Positions 16,762 to 25,821 of a DNA stretch of 64,000 nt are shown here, one piece after another. Origin of the DNA: Allomeiothermus sp035760705 (GTDB lineage: Bacteria > Deinococcota > Deinococci > Deinococcales > Thermaceae); contig DASTSL010000133.1 of NCBI GenBank assembly GCA_035760705.1, positions 1 through 64,000 on the forward strand, given 5' to 3'. Positions within the stretch are counted from its first letter, which is position 1. The number at the start of each line of letters is the position of its first letter. The position numbers were made by a program, and so were the translations under genes. Under the pieces are notes generated by a model. That model was not told the origin of the DNA, did no database searches, and saw only the letters and a list, made by a program, of their open reading frames with translations.

Positions 16762-17311
16762 GGCCCACGAGGCCCGTATCCACACCGTCCACTACCGGCT
16801 TTACGGGATGATGTACCTGATCCCCGGCGGGGGCACCGCGGACCTCCTCAACGCCGAGGGGAAAAACTACCTCCCCACCACCGGGGTCTTGCTCTACGAG
16901 GCGGGCCACCAGCACCCTCCCGACCCCAAAGACCTCAAGGCCAGCACCAACTTCGTAGCGGTGCACAAAGACCGTATCCGCTGGCTCGCCGGGGGTCGCC
17001 CCGCCACCTTGCGCACCTCCCGGGCCATGGTCGAGCGGCGCCGGCTGGCCCTGCTCTACTCCGGTTATTTCCTCTCGGGGGACCTCGAGGTTCCCAAGGG
17101 GGTTCGGCTTTCGGACTTCCTCTCCAGCGCCAAGCCCTTCCAGACCCTCCATGAGGCCGGGCTCTACCTCCTGCAACCCGAACGCCCGGTGATCGAGATC
17201 GAGCCCTACGAGCGCTTCGAGTTCGTGACGGTGAACCTGGCCCAAGCCGAAGGGGTGCTCGAGGCCCCGGCAGGGAAGCCGGAGGATACCCGGCTGACGT
17301 TGTTCGGGTGA
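16742..17311 (+). CDS. Hypothetical protein downstream of recJ
   Basis: 189 residues from the GTG at 16742, which has AGGAGG 7 nt upstream inside the recJ end. The protein has no signal peptide or membrane helix. Recognisable patches are HTVHYRLYGMMYLIPGG near 12-28, a conserved-looking AVHKDRIRWLAGG near 78, and a C-terminal EPYERFEFVTVNLAQ. I do not recognise the family. The 20-base overlap with recJ suggests co-expression and perhaps a role in repair. Confidence 0.75.
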   Translation: MYRQPREAHEARIHTVHYRLYGMMYLIPGGGTADLLNAEGKNYLPTTGVLLYEAGHQHPPDPKDLKASTNFVAVHKDRIRWLAGGRPATLRTSRAMVERRRLALLYSGYFLSGDLEVPKGVRLSDFLSSAKPFQTLHEAGLYLLQPERPVIEIEPYERFEFVTVNLAQAEGVLEAPAGKPEDTRLTLFG

Positions 17312-17347
17312 GGGGGATCAGACGCGAAATGCCGAACCCTGAACGCT

Positions 17348-17376
17348 AAAAAAACCCTCTCCCGAGGAGGAGAGGG
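17348..17376 (-). terminator. Rho-independent terminator of the lipoprotein gene
   Basis: CCCTCTCC and GGAGAGGG form an 8-bp stem (17355-17362 with 17369-17376). On the minus strand it is followed by seven T (17354-17348). It ends the minus-strand lipoprotein gene at 17402. Confidence 0.85.
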
Positions 17377-17401
17377 GAATATTAGGGGCTCGAGCTTGGC
17401 C

Positions 17402-17905
17402 TTAGCGGTTGGGGTCGCCGTAGGGGAAGATGGGGTCGCAGTTGGGATCGGTGCTGGGGGTGATGGCGTTATCGGCCTTTACGAAGGCGCTACCCTCGGT
17501 TCCGTTGAACCCGCGCACCCACAGCCGGTGGGCAACCGGGGTCACCACGATGGTCTGGGCGTCTACCCCGAGGCTCTGGATCTGCCCGTTGCCGTCGGTG
17601 TCGGCGGCGATGTAGGAGACGATGTTGTTGTTGCCCAGATCGAAGAACTTCACGTCGCCCAAGTACTTGGCATCGGGGTCATCGGTGGGAGCTTTGAAGT
17701 TGGGGTCGTCCTTGGTGACGTAGACCTCGAGTCGGGTCAGGAGCCCGCTTTTGTTGAAGCGGAAGTCAATCAGGGTGTCCCGGTTGGTGCAGAATGTCGC
17801 TTGGCTCTGAAGGTTGCTGATGACCGGGGGAACCAGCTTGACTTCGACCACGCCACAGCTTGCCAACAATGCACCGACAATGGGGAGTAAAAGTAGTTTT
17901 TTCAT
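17402..17905 (-). CDS. Lipoprotein of unknown function
   Basis: 167 residues from the ATG at 17905; a TTG 9 bases earlier is possible. The signal peptide KKLLLLPIVGALLASC has a lipobox with C17 as the acylated residue. The mature part is acidic, Asp- and Asn-rich, with YIAADTDGNGQIQS resembling a calcium-binding loop and a second Asp cluster near the C-terminus. No domain is recognised. It has its own terminator downstream. Confidence 0.8.
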   Translation of the reverse strand: MKKLLLLPIVGALLASCGVVEVKLVPPVISNLQSQATFCTNRDTLIDFRFNKSGLLTRLEVYVTKDDPNFKAPTDDPDAKYLGDVKFFDLGNNNIVSYIAADTDGNGQIQSLGVDAQTIVVTPVAHRLWVRGFNGTEGSAFVKADNAITPSTDPNCDPIFPYGDPNR

Positions 17906-17968
17906 GCTTCTCAAGCTAAGGCCTGAGCGTGAGGTAGGTTTGGGCAGGATGTTAAGTTTAGATTTGGC

Positions 17969-18631
17969 TTATCTCACCCGCTGTTTCCCCAAGCGCTGCA
18001 ATTCCTCTGTCAAATTCTTTCGGGCTGAGGCTTCAAAGCGCTGGCGGAAGGGCTCCGTGTGGTAGAGGTGGGGGTGCTCGAGAAAGCTCATCAAGATCCT
18101 CGCTCGCCCCTCCCGGTACAGTTCCTGCGGCATCCAGGCGTACTCGAGCCGGATCGCCCGGGCATAAGCGGAGTAAACCTCAGGTTCGGATCCCAGGACC
18201 GCCAGGTCCGCATCGAGCAGCCAGGCCGTGGTCTCATCTGCTGCCTGGTGGGTCTTGGTCGCCCGGATCAGCTCCCCGACCCGTTCGCCCAGCGCTCCCT
18301 CGAGCCCCAGTTCCTTCAGCCGGATCTGAGCCAGGAGAGCGCTTCGCTCCTCGTTGTCGGTACGGGTGGGGTCGTAGACGGCATCATGGAACCACACCGC
18401 CAGTTCGACGGCGGGGCGCTCGGGGATTTCGTACTCGTCCAGCAGGGAAAACAGGGTCTCGAGGTGGGATTGGTTGTGGTAGGCCCGGTGGGCCTCGTTG
18501 TAGCGGCGGCGGAGGTCTTCGAGCACGCCCCAGGCGGCTTCTTCCGCGATCCCGAGCGAGCCCATCAGCCGGTGCCAACGCCCGGCCAGCTTTTTGCGAC
18601 CGGCTTTGCTCAAACCCGGGGCCTCCCTCAC
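17969..18631 (-). CDS. HD-superfamily metal-dependent phosphohydrolase (COG4339-like)
   Basis: About 220 residues. The HD signature is complete: H in RAYHNQSHLETL, HD in VWFHDAVYDP followed by TDNEERSA, and a later Asp in LLDADLAVLG. These match a widespread predicted metal-dependent hydrolase whose substrate is unknown. The start is uncertain: GTG at 18631 lies just past an AT-rich CATATT stretch and gives the normal family length; a much longer frame upstream reads into the divergent lipoprotein gene and is not used. Confidence 0.82.
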   Translation of the reverse strand: MREAPGLSKAGRKKLAGRWHRLMGSLGIAEEAAWGVLEDLRRRYNEAHRAYHNQSHLETLFSLLDEYEIPERPAVELAVWFHDAVYDPTRTDNEERSALLAQIRLKELGLEGALGERVGELIRATKTHQAADETTAWLLDADLAVLGSEPEVYSAYARAIRLEYAWMPQELYREGRARILMSFLEHPHLYHTEPFRQRFEASARKNLTEELQRLGKQRVR

Positions 18632-18708
18632 CCCAATATGGTAAGCGTTACCGCTCGCGGTGATAAATGGGCTGCAATGAGCAGTCTCGCGGTAAACTAC
18701 AGGCCGAT

Positions 18709-19215
18709 ATGCTTCGCCAAATCCTGTGGTTGCCTGGACTGCTGCTCGCTGCATGTGCTCCCACCCTCCAGGAGGCCCCGCTCTCGCCACCCCCGGCCCG
18801 CGAGGCCCGCTTCGTCTCCTGGCGCCTGGTCGTCCCGCAGAGCGAGCTTTTGGTGACCCAGACCCTCTGGTCGGCGAGCCGAAAGGCCGGTACCGAACAG
18901 CCTTTCGAGCAGGCCTACCTCGTTCGCAAAGGCGAGGTCTACGAGACCCGCTTCGCCCGCCCGAAGGGGAATACCACGGTGATGCCCCGCTACTACGTGC
19001 TCAACTTCGACCTTTCCTTGCTGGTGCGGGGGCCTTATTCGGGCGGCGACCTCAAGGTGGTGTGCCCCGATGCCAGCGTCAGCACCCCCAAGATGACCGA
19101 GGCCCCTGCGGCACGGGATGACTTCTGGGCGCTCGACGTGGGCTTGCTCTGCGGCTTCAGCGAGCTTTTACCCGCCCAGACCTACGAGATTTACCTGCAA
19201 CGGCGCACCCAATGA
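18709..19215 (+). CDS. Lipoprotein of unknown function
   Basis: 168 residues from the ATG at 18709. The signal peptide ends in a clear lipobox, LLLAAC with C16. The mature protein has two spaced cysteines (CPDASV and LLCGFSE) and a mostly beta-like pattern. No known domain is recognised. It is divergent from the HD hydrolase and convergent with valS, which ends 38 bases beyond. Confidence 0.8.
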   Translation: MLRQILWLPGLLLAACAPTLQEAPLSPPPAREARFVSWRLVVPQSELLVTQTLWSASRKAGTEQPFEQAYLVRKGEVYETRFARPKGNTTVMPRYYVLNFDLSLLVRGPYSGGDLKVVCPDASVSTPKMTEAPAARDDFWALDVGLLCGFSELLPAQTYEIYLQRRTQ

Positions 19216-19253
19216 AACCACTGGGCGGCTCGAGGGAGCCGCCCAAACCTTGC

Positions 19254-21956
19254 TTACTGGAGCCGGGCCAGGTTGTCGCGGATGCGTTCGAGCTGGGCCT
19301 TGTTCTCGGCCAGCCGTTCTCGCTCGGCCTGGACCACCTCAGGCTTGGCCCGCTCCACGAAACCGGGGTTGGCGAGCTTCCGTTCGGCGCTCTCGACGGC
19401 CTTCTCGAGTTCGGCCAGGCGTTTTTTCTGGCGCTCGAGGAAGCCCGACAGATCCCCCTCCGGCTGGAGGTACACGGTCACGTCAGGAGCCACCTGCGCG
19501 AGCGCCTTCTCGGGTTTGCCCGGGGTTGCGTCGGCTTTGCCCAGGAAGCGGAACAGCGAGAGGTTCTCCATCACCAGCGCGGCCCCCGGCCCCTCGATCT
19601 GCACCGCGATCTCCTGCTGCGGCGGGATGCCCAGCTCGGCTCGCAGGTTGCGGGTCGCGGTGATGGTCTCCTGCAAGGTCTGAAAGGCTTTCTCCGCCCC
19701 CAAGTCGCGCTCGAGCGGCGTGGGCCAGTCCTGGAGGGCAAGTTGCCGGGAATCGCCGGTCAGAGCCTGGTATAGCTCGGAGGTGATAAAGGGCATGATC
19801 GGGTGCAGGAGCTTGAGCAGGGTGGCCAGGGTGTCCTCGAGGGTCCGCAGCGTGGCGGTGTTCCCCTCGCGCAAGGCGGGCTTGGCCGCTTCCAAGTACC
19901 AGTCGCAGAACTCGCTCCACACCAGGTCGTACACCAGCCGCGCCGCCCGCCCCAGGTCGAAGGCTTCGTAGGCTTCGCTGATCTCGGCGATGCCCCGATT
20001 GAGGCGAGAGGTCATCCAGCGGTCGGCTAGCGTCGGCTGATAGCCATTCCCACCGGGAGTAGTCGCGCTAGCGACCGGGCTGTGCCCGTCCACGGGAGTA
20101 GTCGCGCTAGCGACCGGGCTGTGCCCGTCCACTTCCGCTTCCTGCTTACCGCCTCCCGCCCTACTCATCAACACGAACCGCGTGGCGTTCCACAGCTTGT
20201 TGGCAAAGTTCCGCCCCTGCTCGTAGCGCCGCTCGTCGTGGCGGATGTCCTGCCCGCCGGTGGCTAGGTAGTCCCAGGCGAAGCGGCAGGCGTCGGCCCC
20301 GTACTTGTCGATGAGGTTGAGCGGGTCAATCCCGTTGCCCTTGCTCTTAGACATCTTCTGGCCCTTGGCGTCGAGGTAGAGGCCATGCAGCACGATGGTG
20401 TGGAAGGGGGCTTTGCCGGTGAACTGGTAGCCGGACATCTGCATGCGGGCCACCCAGAAGAAGAGGATGTCGTAGCCTGTCACCAGCACGTCGGTTGGGT
20501 AGAACTTCTCGAAGTCGGGGGTCTCGTCGGGCCAGCCCAGGGTGGAAAAAGGCCACAGCGCCGAGGAGAACCAGGTGTCGAACACGTCGGGATCGCGCCT
20601 GAGGTTGAGGTGGGCTAAAGCAGGGTCCTTATCGCAGTCGAGGTCGGGGTTTTCGGGGTCGGGCACGTAGATATTGCCATCCTCGTCGTACCAGGCCGGA
20701 ATTTGGTGACCCCACCAGATCTGCCGCCCGATGGCCCAGTCGCGGATGTTCTCCAGCCAGTCGCGGTTGACCTTCTCCCAGCGCTCGGGCACCAGGCGCA
20801 TCTCGCCGCGCTCGAGCCCCTCGAGCACCTTCTGGGCCACCGGCTTCATGCGCACGAACCACTGCGTCAGCAGCATGGGCTCGATGGGCTCCTTGGTGCG
20901 CTCGGAGAGGGGAAGCTGCACGGTGTGGGTCTCCACACCCTTGAGGTAGCCCGCGGCCTCGAGCTGCTCCGCCACTCGTTGGCGTGCCTCGAAGCGGTCC
21001 AGGCCGCGGAACTCCTGGGGCACCAGCTCGCCCACCAGCTTCGCGTTGAGGTCGATGACACTGGGCATCTCCAGGCCGTGCCGCTCGCCGATCTCGAAGT
21101 CGGCGGGGTCGTGGGCCGGGGTGATCTTGAGCGCTCCGGTGCCGAACTCGCGCTCCACGGCTTCGTCGGCGATGATCGGGATGAGCCGGTCGGTGAGGGG
21201 GATGCGCACCCGTTTGCCGATCAGGGTTTTGTACCGCTCATCCTCGGGGTGCACCGCCACCGCCACGTCGGCGAAGATGGTCTCGGGGCGCTGGGTGGCG
21301 ATTTGAATTCCACCCGGCTCGTCCTCGAAGGGATACTCCAGCACCCAGAGCTGGCTCTGGCGCTCCTCGCGATCGACCTCGAGGTCGCTGAGCACCGTCT
21401 GAGCCACCGGATCCCAGTTCACGATGCGCTTGCCGCGGTAGGCTAGCCCCTGGTGGTAGTACTCCACGAAGCTGCGCCGCACCGCGCGGGAGAGGCCTTC
21501 GTCCATCGTGAAGCGCTCGCGGGTCCAGTCGCACGAGGCCCCGATCCGCCTAAGCTGATAGAGGATGGTGCCGCCGTTCTTCTCCTTGAAGCTCCAGACC
21601 CGTTCCAAAAACTTCTCCCGGCCCAGGTCGTGGCGAGATAGCCCCTCCTTGGCGAGTTCCTTCTCCACCAGCACCTGGGTGGTGATGCCGGCGTGGTCGG
21701 TGCCGGGCAGATAGAGGGCCTCGTAGCCCTGCATCCGTTTGAAGCGGATGATGGTGTCGATGATGGTGTTGTCGAGGGCGTGCCCTAGGTGAAGGTTCCC
21801 GGTCACGTTGGGCGGGGGGATCACGATGGTGAAAGGCCCTTTGCCTTTCCCTGCGTTCAGCTCGGGCTTGAGCGGGTTGCTGGCCCACTCCTCGGCCCAG
21901 CGCGGCTCCACGGTCTGGGGGTCATAGGCTTTGGCGAGTTCTTTGGTCTCGGTCAT
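19254..21956 (-). CDS. valS: Valyl-tRNA synthetase
   Basis: Charges tRNA-Val. 900 residues, about 35-40 more than Thermus ValRS. The class I HIGH motif is HLGH near 56-59 and KMSKS is at about 532-536. An editing (CP1) domain lies between them, an anticodon-binding domain follows, and the C-terminal coiled coil (about 840-900) is Arg/Glu-rich. The extra length is explained by a 13-residue segment, VDGHSPVASATTP, present twice in tandem at about 609-635, between the catalytic core and the anticodon-binding domain. The ATG overlaps the stop of the Nudix gene (ATGA). A valine T-box leader lies upstream of both. Confidence 0.96.
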   Translation of the reverse strand: MTETKELAKAYDPQTVEPRWAEEWASNPLKPELNAGKGKGPFTIVIPPPNVTGNLHLGHALDNTIIDTIIRFKRMQGYEALYLPGTDHAGITTQVLVEKELAKEGLSRHDLGREKFLERVWSFKEKNGGTILYQLRRIGASCDWTRERFTMDEGLSRAVRRSFVEYYHQGLAYRGKRIVNWDPVAQTVLSDLEVDREERQSQLWVLEYPFEDEPGGIQIATQRPETIFADVAVAVHPEDERYKTLIGKRVRIPLTDRLIPIIADEAVEREFGTGALKITPAHDPADFEIGERHGLEMPSVIDLNAKLVGELVPQEFRGLDRFEARQRVAEQLEAAGYLKGVETHTVQLPLSERTKEPIEPMLLTQWFVRMKPVAQKVLEGLERGEMRLVPERWEKVNRDWLENIRDWAIGRQIWWGHQIPAWYDEDGNIYVPDPENPDLDCDKDPALAHLNLRRDPDVFDTWFSSALWPFSTLGWPDETPDFEKFYPTDVLVTGYDILFFWVARMQMSGYQFTGKAPFHTIVLHGLYLDAKGQKMSKSKGNGIDPLNLIDKYGADACRFAWDYLATGGQDIRHDERRYEQGRNFANKLWNATRFVLMSRAGGGKQEAEVDGHSPVASATTPVDGHSPVASATTPGGNGYQPTLADRWMTSRLNRGIAEISEAYEAFDLGRAARLVYDLVWSEFCDWYLEAAKPALREGNTATLRTLEDTLATLLKLLHPIMPFITSELYQALTGDSRQLALQDWPTPLERDLGAEKAFQTLQETITATRNLRAELGIPPQQEIAVQIEGPGAALVMENLSLFRFLGKADATPGKPEKALAQVAPDVTVYLQPEGDLSGFLERQKKRLAELEKAVESAERKLANPGFVERAKPEVVQAERERLAENKAQLERIRDNLARLQ
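20054..20131. repeat. Two identical 39-bp tandem repeats inside valS
   Basis: Units 20054-20092 and 20093-20131 are identical. Each is 13 codons, so the reading frame is kept. Each unit holds two short hairpins: GTCGC-GCTA-GCGAC and GGGC-TGT-GCCC. This resembles insertion of a palindromic element into a surface loop of the protein. Confidence 0.85.
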
Positions 21957-22393
21957 GGTTGCTCCTCGAGGGTTGGGCTCGAGCGCAGCGTCTCGAGCTT
22001 AGCGTCTAAATTCCAGTCCAGCCGAACGTCATCGAGGGGTACGAAGCGCTGGTTATAGACCAGTCCGGCATCCCCTCCGTTCAGTACGGTGTGCTTCCAG
22101 GCGTTCGGGGTATCCGCCGGGGCTTCCAACCAGAAGTGCCAGGCTTCCGGCTTCCCCCGCCCTGGGGTGCCGGGGGGTTGGTCGAGGGTCAAGGTTCCCA
22201 GAAATCGGGGATTCTCCAGCTTTAACCCGGCTTCCTCCCAGGTCTCCCGCACCGCGGCTTGCTCGAGGGTTTCTCCCGGCTCGATCCCGCCTGCTACGAC
22301 CTGTAAACCGGCCTCAAGGCCGGGGTCGCCGTGCTCGAAGACAAGCAACTCGCTTCGACCTCTGGTTATGTAGCAGACCACCCGATCTCGCAT
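21953..22393 (-). CDS. Nudix hydrolase
   Basis: 146 residues from the ATG at 22393, which follows a G-rich ribosome site at the end of the T-box leader. The Nudix box is complete: G(5x)E(7x)REXXEEXG as in GGIEPGETLEQAAVRETWEEAGL read across residues 36-58. Substrates are unknown; the family cleaves nucleoside diphosphate derivatives. It is the first gene after the T-box and overlaps valS by 4 bases, so its expression should follow uncharged tRNA-Val. Confidence 0.88.
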   Translation of the reverse strand: MRDRVVCYITRGRSELLVFEHGDPGLEAGLQVVAGGIEPGETLEQAAVRETWEEAGLKLENPRFLGTLTLDQPPGTPGRGKPEAWHFWLEAPADTPNAWKHTVLNGGDAGLVYNQRFVPLDDVRLDWNLDAKLETLRSSPTLEEQP

Positions 22394-22403
22394 ACCCCCT
22401 CCC

Positions 22404-22441
22404 AAAACGAAAACGCCCGTACAGATACCCCTGCACGGACG
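22404..22441 (-). terminator. Terminator of the valine T-box
   Basis: CGTCCGTGCAG pairs with CTGTACGGGCG (11 bp with three wobble pairs) around GGGTAT, followed by TTTTCGTTTT. The 5-prime arm competes with the antiterminator that contains the T-box sequence. Confidence 0.85.
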
Positions 22442-22689
22442 AGGAAAACCCCGTGGTACCACCGCGCTTCTCAGGCTTTAGCCCAAGCACTCGGACGTGC
22501 TGTGACGGGCACTCCCGGAAGGCTCTACTCGGTCGTAAGTCTTTTGTGTGAGGCCGTACGACCTTTCTTCCCTCTGGCTCGCGGGCGACGTTCGGTCTCG
22601 CAACCTTCGGATTCTCTCTCAGCCCCCTTTGCAGGTGGAAGAATCCTCTCTGTGAAGTGGGAGAGACCTACTCTTCCCGGTCAACGCCT
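22404..22689 (-). promoter_or_regulatory. T-box leader with valine specifier
   Basis: Antitermination leader read on the minus strand. Stem I base pairs CGGG with CCCG and GGTCTC with GAGACC, around a specifier loop with AAGAGTA on one side and GAACGTCG on the other; the specifier codon GTC (22587-22589) encodes valine. An AGAGAG stretch and a GCTGAGAGAGAA stretch follow as in other stem I arms. The T-box sequence GGTGGTACCACGG is at 22451-22463, followed by the terminator at 22404-22441. Binding of uncharged tRNA-Val would allow readthrough into the Nudix gene and valS. Confidence 0.88.
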
Positions 22690-22695
22690 GAATCC

Positions 22696-22701
22696 AGTAT
22701 A
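22696..22701 (-). promoter_or_regulatory. -10 box of the T-box/valS operon
   Basis: TATACT on the minus strand, about 7 nt before the first stem I bases. The best -35 match (TTGAAG, 22722-22727) is 20 bp away and lies inside the end of the SARP gene. Confidence 0.45.
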
Positions 22702-22712
22702 CACGGGTTTAT

Positions 22713-25694
22713 TCAGAGGGTCTTCAAGACGGCCTGGATGACGTCCTCGAGCCCTCTGGTGGGGAGTGGGGGAGAGTCTCCTACTTCCTGCTTTTTGGCT
22801 TCCTCCCGTACCCAGGCGTCCGCCGCCGGGTGGCTGATCACCAGCGCCCGGACGCTCGAGGCCAGGCTGTCCCCCAGCAGGGGACTCATCCCGGCTAGGG
22901 CGCGTAGGGCGAGCGGCATCGCGCCCATCCGCAAGGCCTCCTCGAGCGCCAGCCGGTAATAGGCCCGCGCGTCTTGGGGCTCCCCGATGGCCAGACAGGT
23001 GCGGCCCAGGTGGTTATAGGCCAGGGCTTCGCCCCAGCGGTAGCGGATCTCCTGGAAGCGCTCGAGGGCCTGCCGGGCCAGCTTCATGGCCCGTTCAGGG
23101 TCGCTCTCGCGCAAAGCCAGACGGCCCAGCCCGAGCAGTGCCCGCCCGATGCTGGCCTTGTCGCCGGTCTCGCGGGCGGCCTCGAGGCTGGCTTGCAGCC
23201 GGTCCAGGCACTCTTCGTTTTTGCGCTCGATCCCCGCCACCGTGCCGAGCCCCAGGAGCGCTCCCGCTACCGCAAAGTGGTCGCCCAGTTGTTCGCCGTA
23301 AGAAAGGCTCTGCCGCAACAGCTCGCGGGCCACCGGGTACTGGCCCAGGCTGGTCCAGACCTGTCCCAGCCCGGTGAGCGCTAGGCTCATGCCGCGCAGA
23401 TCGCCCAAAAAGCGGTAGAGCTCGAGCCCCTCCTGAAACCGGGCCTTGGCCTCCTCGTACTCGCCGCTCAGCCAGGCCAGGGTACCTAAGTTGTAGAGAC
23501 TGTTGGCTGTCCCCCAGGGGCGACGCTGCTGGCGGCGCAGGGCCAGGCTCTCCTCGAAGAGTTGGCGTGCCTCCGCGAAATCCCCCACCACCATCCGGGT
23601 CAGCCCCAGGTTGTTGAGCGCGAAGGCCCGCTCGTACTCGTCGATGTGCCCGCCCCCGGACTCCAGGGCTTGCTCGAGGGCTCGGCGGGCTTCGCCGGGC
23701 TGGCCCAGCCGGTACAAGAGCCGCCCGCTCCGCACCAGGGCCAGGCTGCGCAGCAAAGGATCGGGGGAGGCCGTGGCCGCCTCGAGCACCGCCACCCCCT
23801 CGGCGAACCAGCCGCGCAACTCGTATAGCAAAAACAGCGCGTCGATCATCTCGCAGGCTAGCTCGGGGTGCTCGTGCCCCAGCGCCCAACTCCAGGCTGC
23901 CTTGAGGTTGGCGTAGGCCCCGGAGAACTCCCGCAAAGCTCCGGGCTGGTCGCTGCCGCGCATATCTTGTTCGCGAGCTTTGAGGCGGCCCGCGTAGTAG
24001 CGGGCGTGAGCCTCGTGGGTGGCGGGGAGAACCTCGGGGGCCAGGTGCTGGCGCAAGACCTCCTGGAGACGGTATTTGCCGCCTACGCTTTGCAGCAGGG
24101 CCCGGTCCACCAGGGTGGCCAGGTCGGTGGGGGTGGCCTGGGCCACCTTGCGGGTGGTCTCGAGGTCGAATTCCCCGCGAAACACCGCCAGCTGGGCCAG
24201 GGTCTCGCGCTGGTGGGGAGAGAGGCGCTCCAGCGAGGACTCCAGCACCACCCGAAGGCTCCGCTGGCGCTCAGGCAGGTCGGTGAGACTCCCTTCCAGG
24301 AGGTCGAGGCCCTGCTCGAGCTGGGCCAGAATCTCCCCGCAGCTCATCATCCGCGCCCAGGCCGCGGCCAGCTCGAGGCCCAGCGGCAGCCCCGAGAGCA
24401 AGCGGCAGATCGCCCCGATGGCCTGCCAGTCGGCGGCGCTCGGGCTGAAGTCGGGTCGGACCCGCTGCGCCGAGCGCCAGAAAAGCTGGGCCGCCGGGCT
24501 CTGCTGCGGGGGTTCGCCGGGCTCAGGGGGGCGTAGGCCCTGCACCTCGTAGACCCACTCGCTGCGCAGCCGCAGGCGTTCGCGGGTGGTGGCGAGGAGC
24601 TTGAGGGGGGTTTGCCGCAACAAGTACTCCACCTCGGCGGGCTCGAGGAGGATTTCCGCCTCGTCCAGCACCAACAAGAGCGGTTCTTGCAAGCGCCCGA
24701 TCAGGGCCTCGCGGATATCGCCCCGGCTGCTCGCCCCCAGGGCTTCGGCCAGGGCGGGCCACAGTTGGGGGCCGCGCAAGGCCACCCAGACCACCGCCGT
24801 AGCGGCCTCCCGCCACCGGCGGGCGACCTCGAGCGCCAAGCGGCTCTTGCCCACCCCGCCCGGCCCCACCAGGCTCAGCAAGCGGCAGTCGGGACGCTCA
24901 AGCAGGGTCAGCACCTCGGCGGCCTCGGTGAGGCGGCCCACCAGCGGGGTGGGCGGGCTGGGGAGTTCGGGGGTGCCTTGGTGTTCGTGGGTGAGGCGCT
25001 GGGCCAGGGCTTGGGCAGCGGGTCCGGGGCTCACCCCCAGTTCTTCCTGCAAGATCCGCTCGAGGGCCTGGTAGAGCCGCAGGGCTCCGGCCCGGTCACC
25101 CATCCGCTCGGAGAGCTCCATCGCCGCCAGATATTGCCCCTCTGCCAAGGGGTCGGCGGCGATGGCCTGACGGCGGTAAGCCAGGGCCTGTGGGGAGTTG
25201 CCCTGGGCCTCTTCCTGACTGGCCAGCCCGGAGAGGGCCTCGAGGTAGCTCTGCTGAAGCTCGGTGCGGGTAGTCTCCTGCCAGGTCTCGAAGGAGGCCG
25301 CTTCGCGCAGGGAGAGGCCCTGCAAGAAAGGCCCTCTGTAGAGCTGGATCGCGGTGGTTAGGTCGAGGGCATTCAGGGCGGCCTTGTACTGCCAGAGGTC
25401 TACCTCGAGTTCATCGCTGAGGGCCACGCTCTGCGGCCCCGAGCTCAAGAGGCCCGGCCCCAGGATTCCGCCTAGCCGGGAAAGCTCCTGTCGCAGCGAG
25501 GCGCGGGCTTGCTCCTCGGGGTTTTCCGGCCAGAGCAAAGCGGCCAGCTCGCCGCGCGGAACCGCTTTTTGCTCGACCGCCAGATAGGCCAGGAGGGCCA
25601 GCGCCTTGCGGGTCCCCAGCTTGAGCGGCACCCCCCTCTCTCCGACCAGGGCCGGAGGGCCGAACAGTTGCAGTCGGAACCGGGAGGTGGACAT
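22713..25694 (-). CDS. AfsR/SARP-type transcriptional regulator (winged helix, BTAD, NTPase, TPR)
   Basis: 993 residues in the order typical of large SARP regulators. Residues 1-95: OmpR-like winged helix (LGTRKALALLAYLAVE, then ALLWPENPEEQARASLRQELSRL). Residues 100-240: bacterial transcriptional activation domain ending LQEELGVSPGPAAQALAQRL. Residues about 255-540: NTPase with Walker A GPGGVGKS and a Walker B-like LLLVLDEAE. Residues about 620-960: TPR-like helix pairs (YNLGTLAWLSGEYEEAKARF and similar). It should activate transcription at 11-bp-spaced direct repeats; such repeats precede several neighbouring genes. TAGACT lies in its own upstream region. Confidence 0.9.
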   Translation of the reverse strand: MSTSRFRLQLFGPPALVGERGVPLKLGTRKALALLAYLAVEQKAVPRGELAALLWPENPEEQARASLRQELSRLGGILGPGLLSSGPQSVALSDELEVDLWQYKAALNALDLTTAIQLYRGPFLQGLSLREAASFETWQETTRTELQQSYLEALSGLASQEEAQGNSPQALAYRRQAIAADPLAEGQYLAAMELSERMGDRAGALRLYQALERILQEELGVSPGPAAQALAQRLTHEHQGTPELPSPPTPLVGRLTEAAEVLTLLERPDCRLLSLVGPGGVGKSRLALEVARRWREAATAVVWVALRGPQLWPALAEALGASSRGDIREALIGRLQEPLLLVLDEAEILLEPAEVEYLLRQTPLKLLATTRERLRLRSEWVYEVQGLRPPEPGEPPQQSPAAQLFWRSAQRVRPDFSPSAADWQAIGAICRLLSGLPLGLELAAAWARMMSCGEILAQLEQGLDLLEGSLTDLPERQRSLRVVLESSLERLSPHQRETLAQLAVFRGEFDLETTRKVAQATPTDLATLVDRALLQSVGGKYRLQEVLRQHLAPEVLPATHEAHARYYAGRLKAREQDMRGSDQPGALREFSGAYANLKAAWSWALGHEHPELACEMIDALFLLYELRGWFAEGVAVLEAATASPDPLLRSLALVRSGRLLYRLGQPGEARRALEQALESGGGHIDEYERAFALNNLGLTRMVVGDFAEARQLFEESLALRRQQRRPWGTANSLYNLGTLAWLSGEYEEAKARFQEGLELYRFLGDLRGMSLALTGLGQVWTSLGQYPVARELLRQSLSYGEQLGDHFAVAGALLGLGTVAGIERKNEECLDRLQASLEAARETGDKASIGRALLGLGRLALRESDPERAMKLARQALERFQEIRYRWGEALAYNHLGRTCLAIGEPQDARAYYRLALEEALRMGAMPLALRALAGMSPLLGDSLASSVRALVISHPAADAWVREEAKKQEVGDSPPLPTRGLEDVIQAVLKTL

Positions 25695-25821
25695 CGTTCG
25701 ACTCGAGTTCTTGTCGCCTCCAGTCTAGTACAACCGCCCGATCAGCAAGGAGTCCTGTCCGAGCCCGCCGATGCGACCCCGCCCGTTTTCGAAGCTTGGT
25801 TTTGGACTGAGCCGCGATCGC

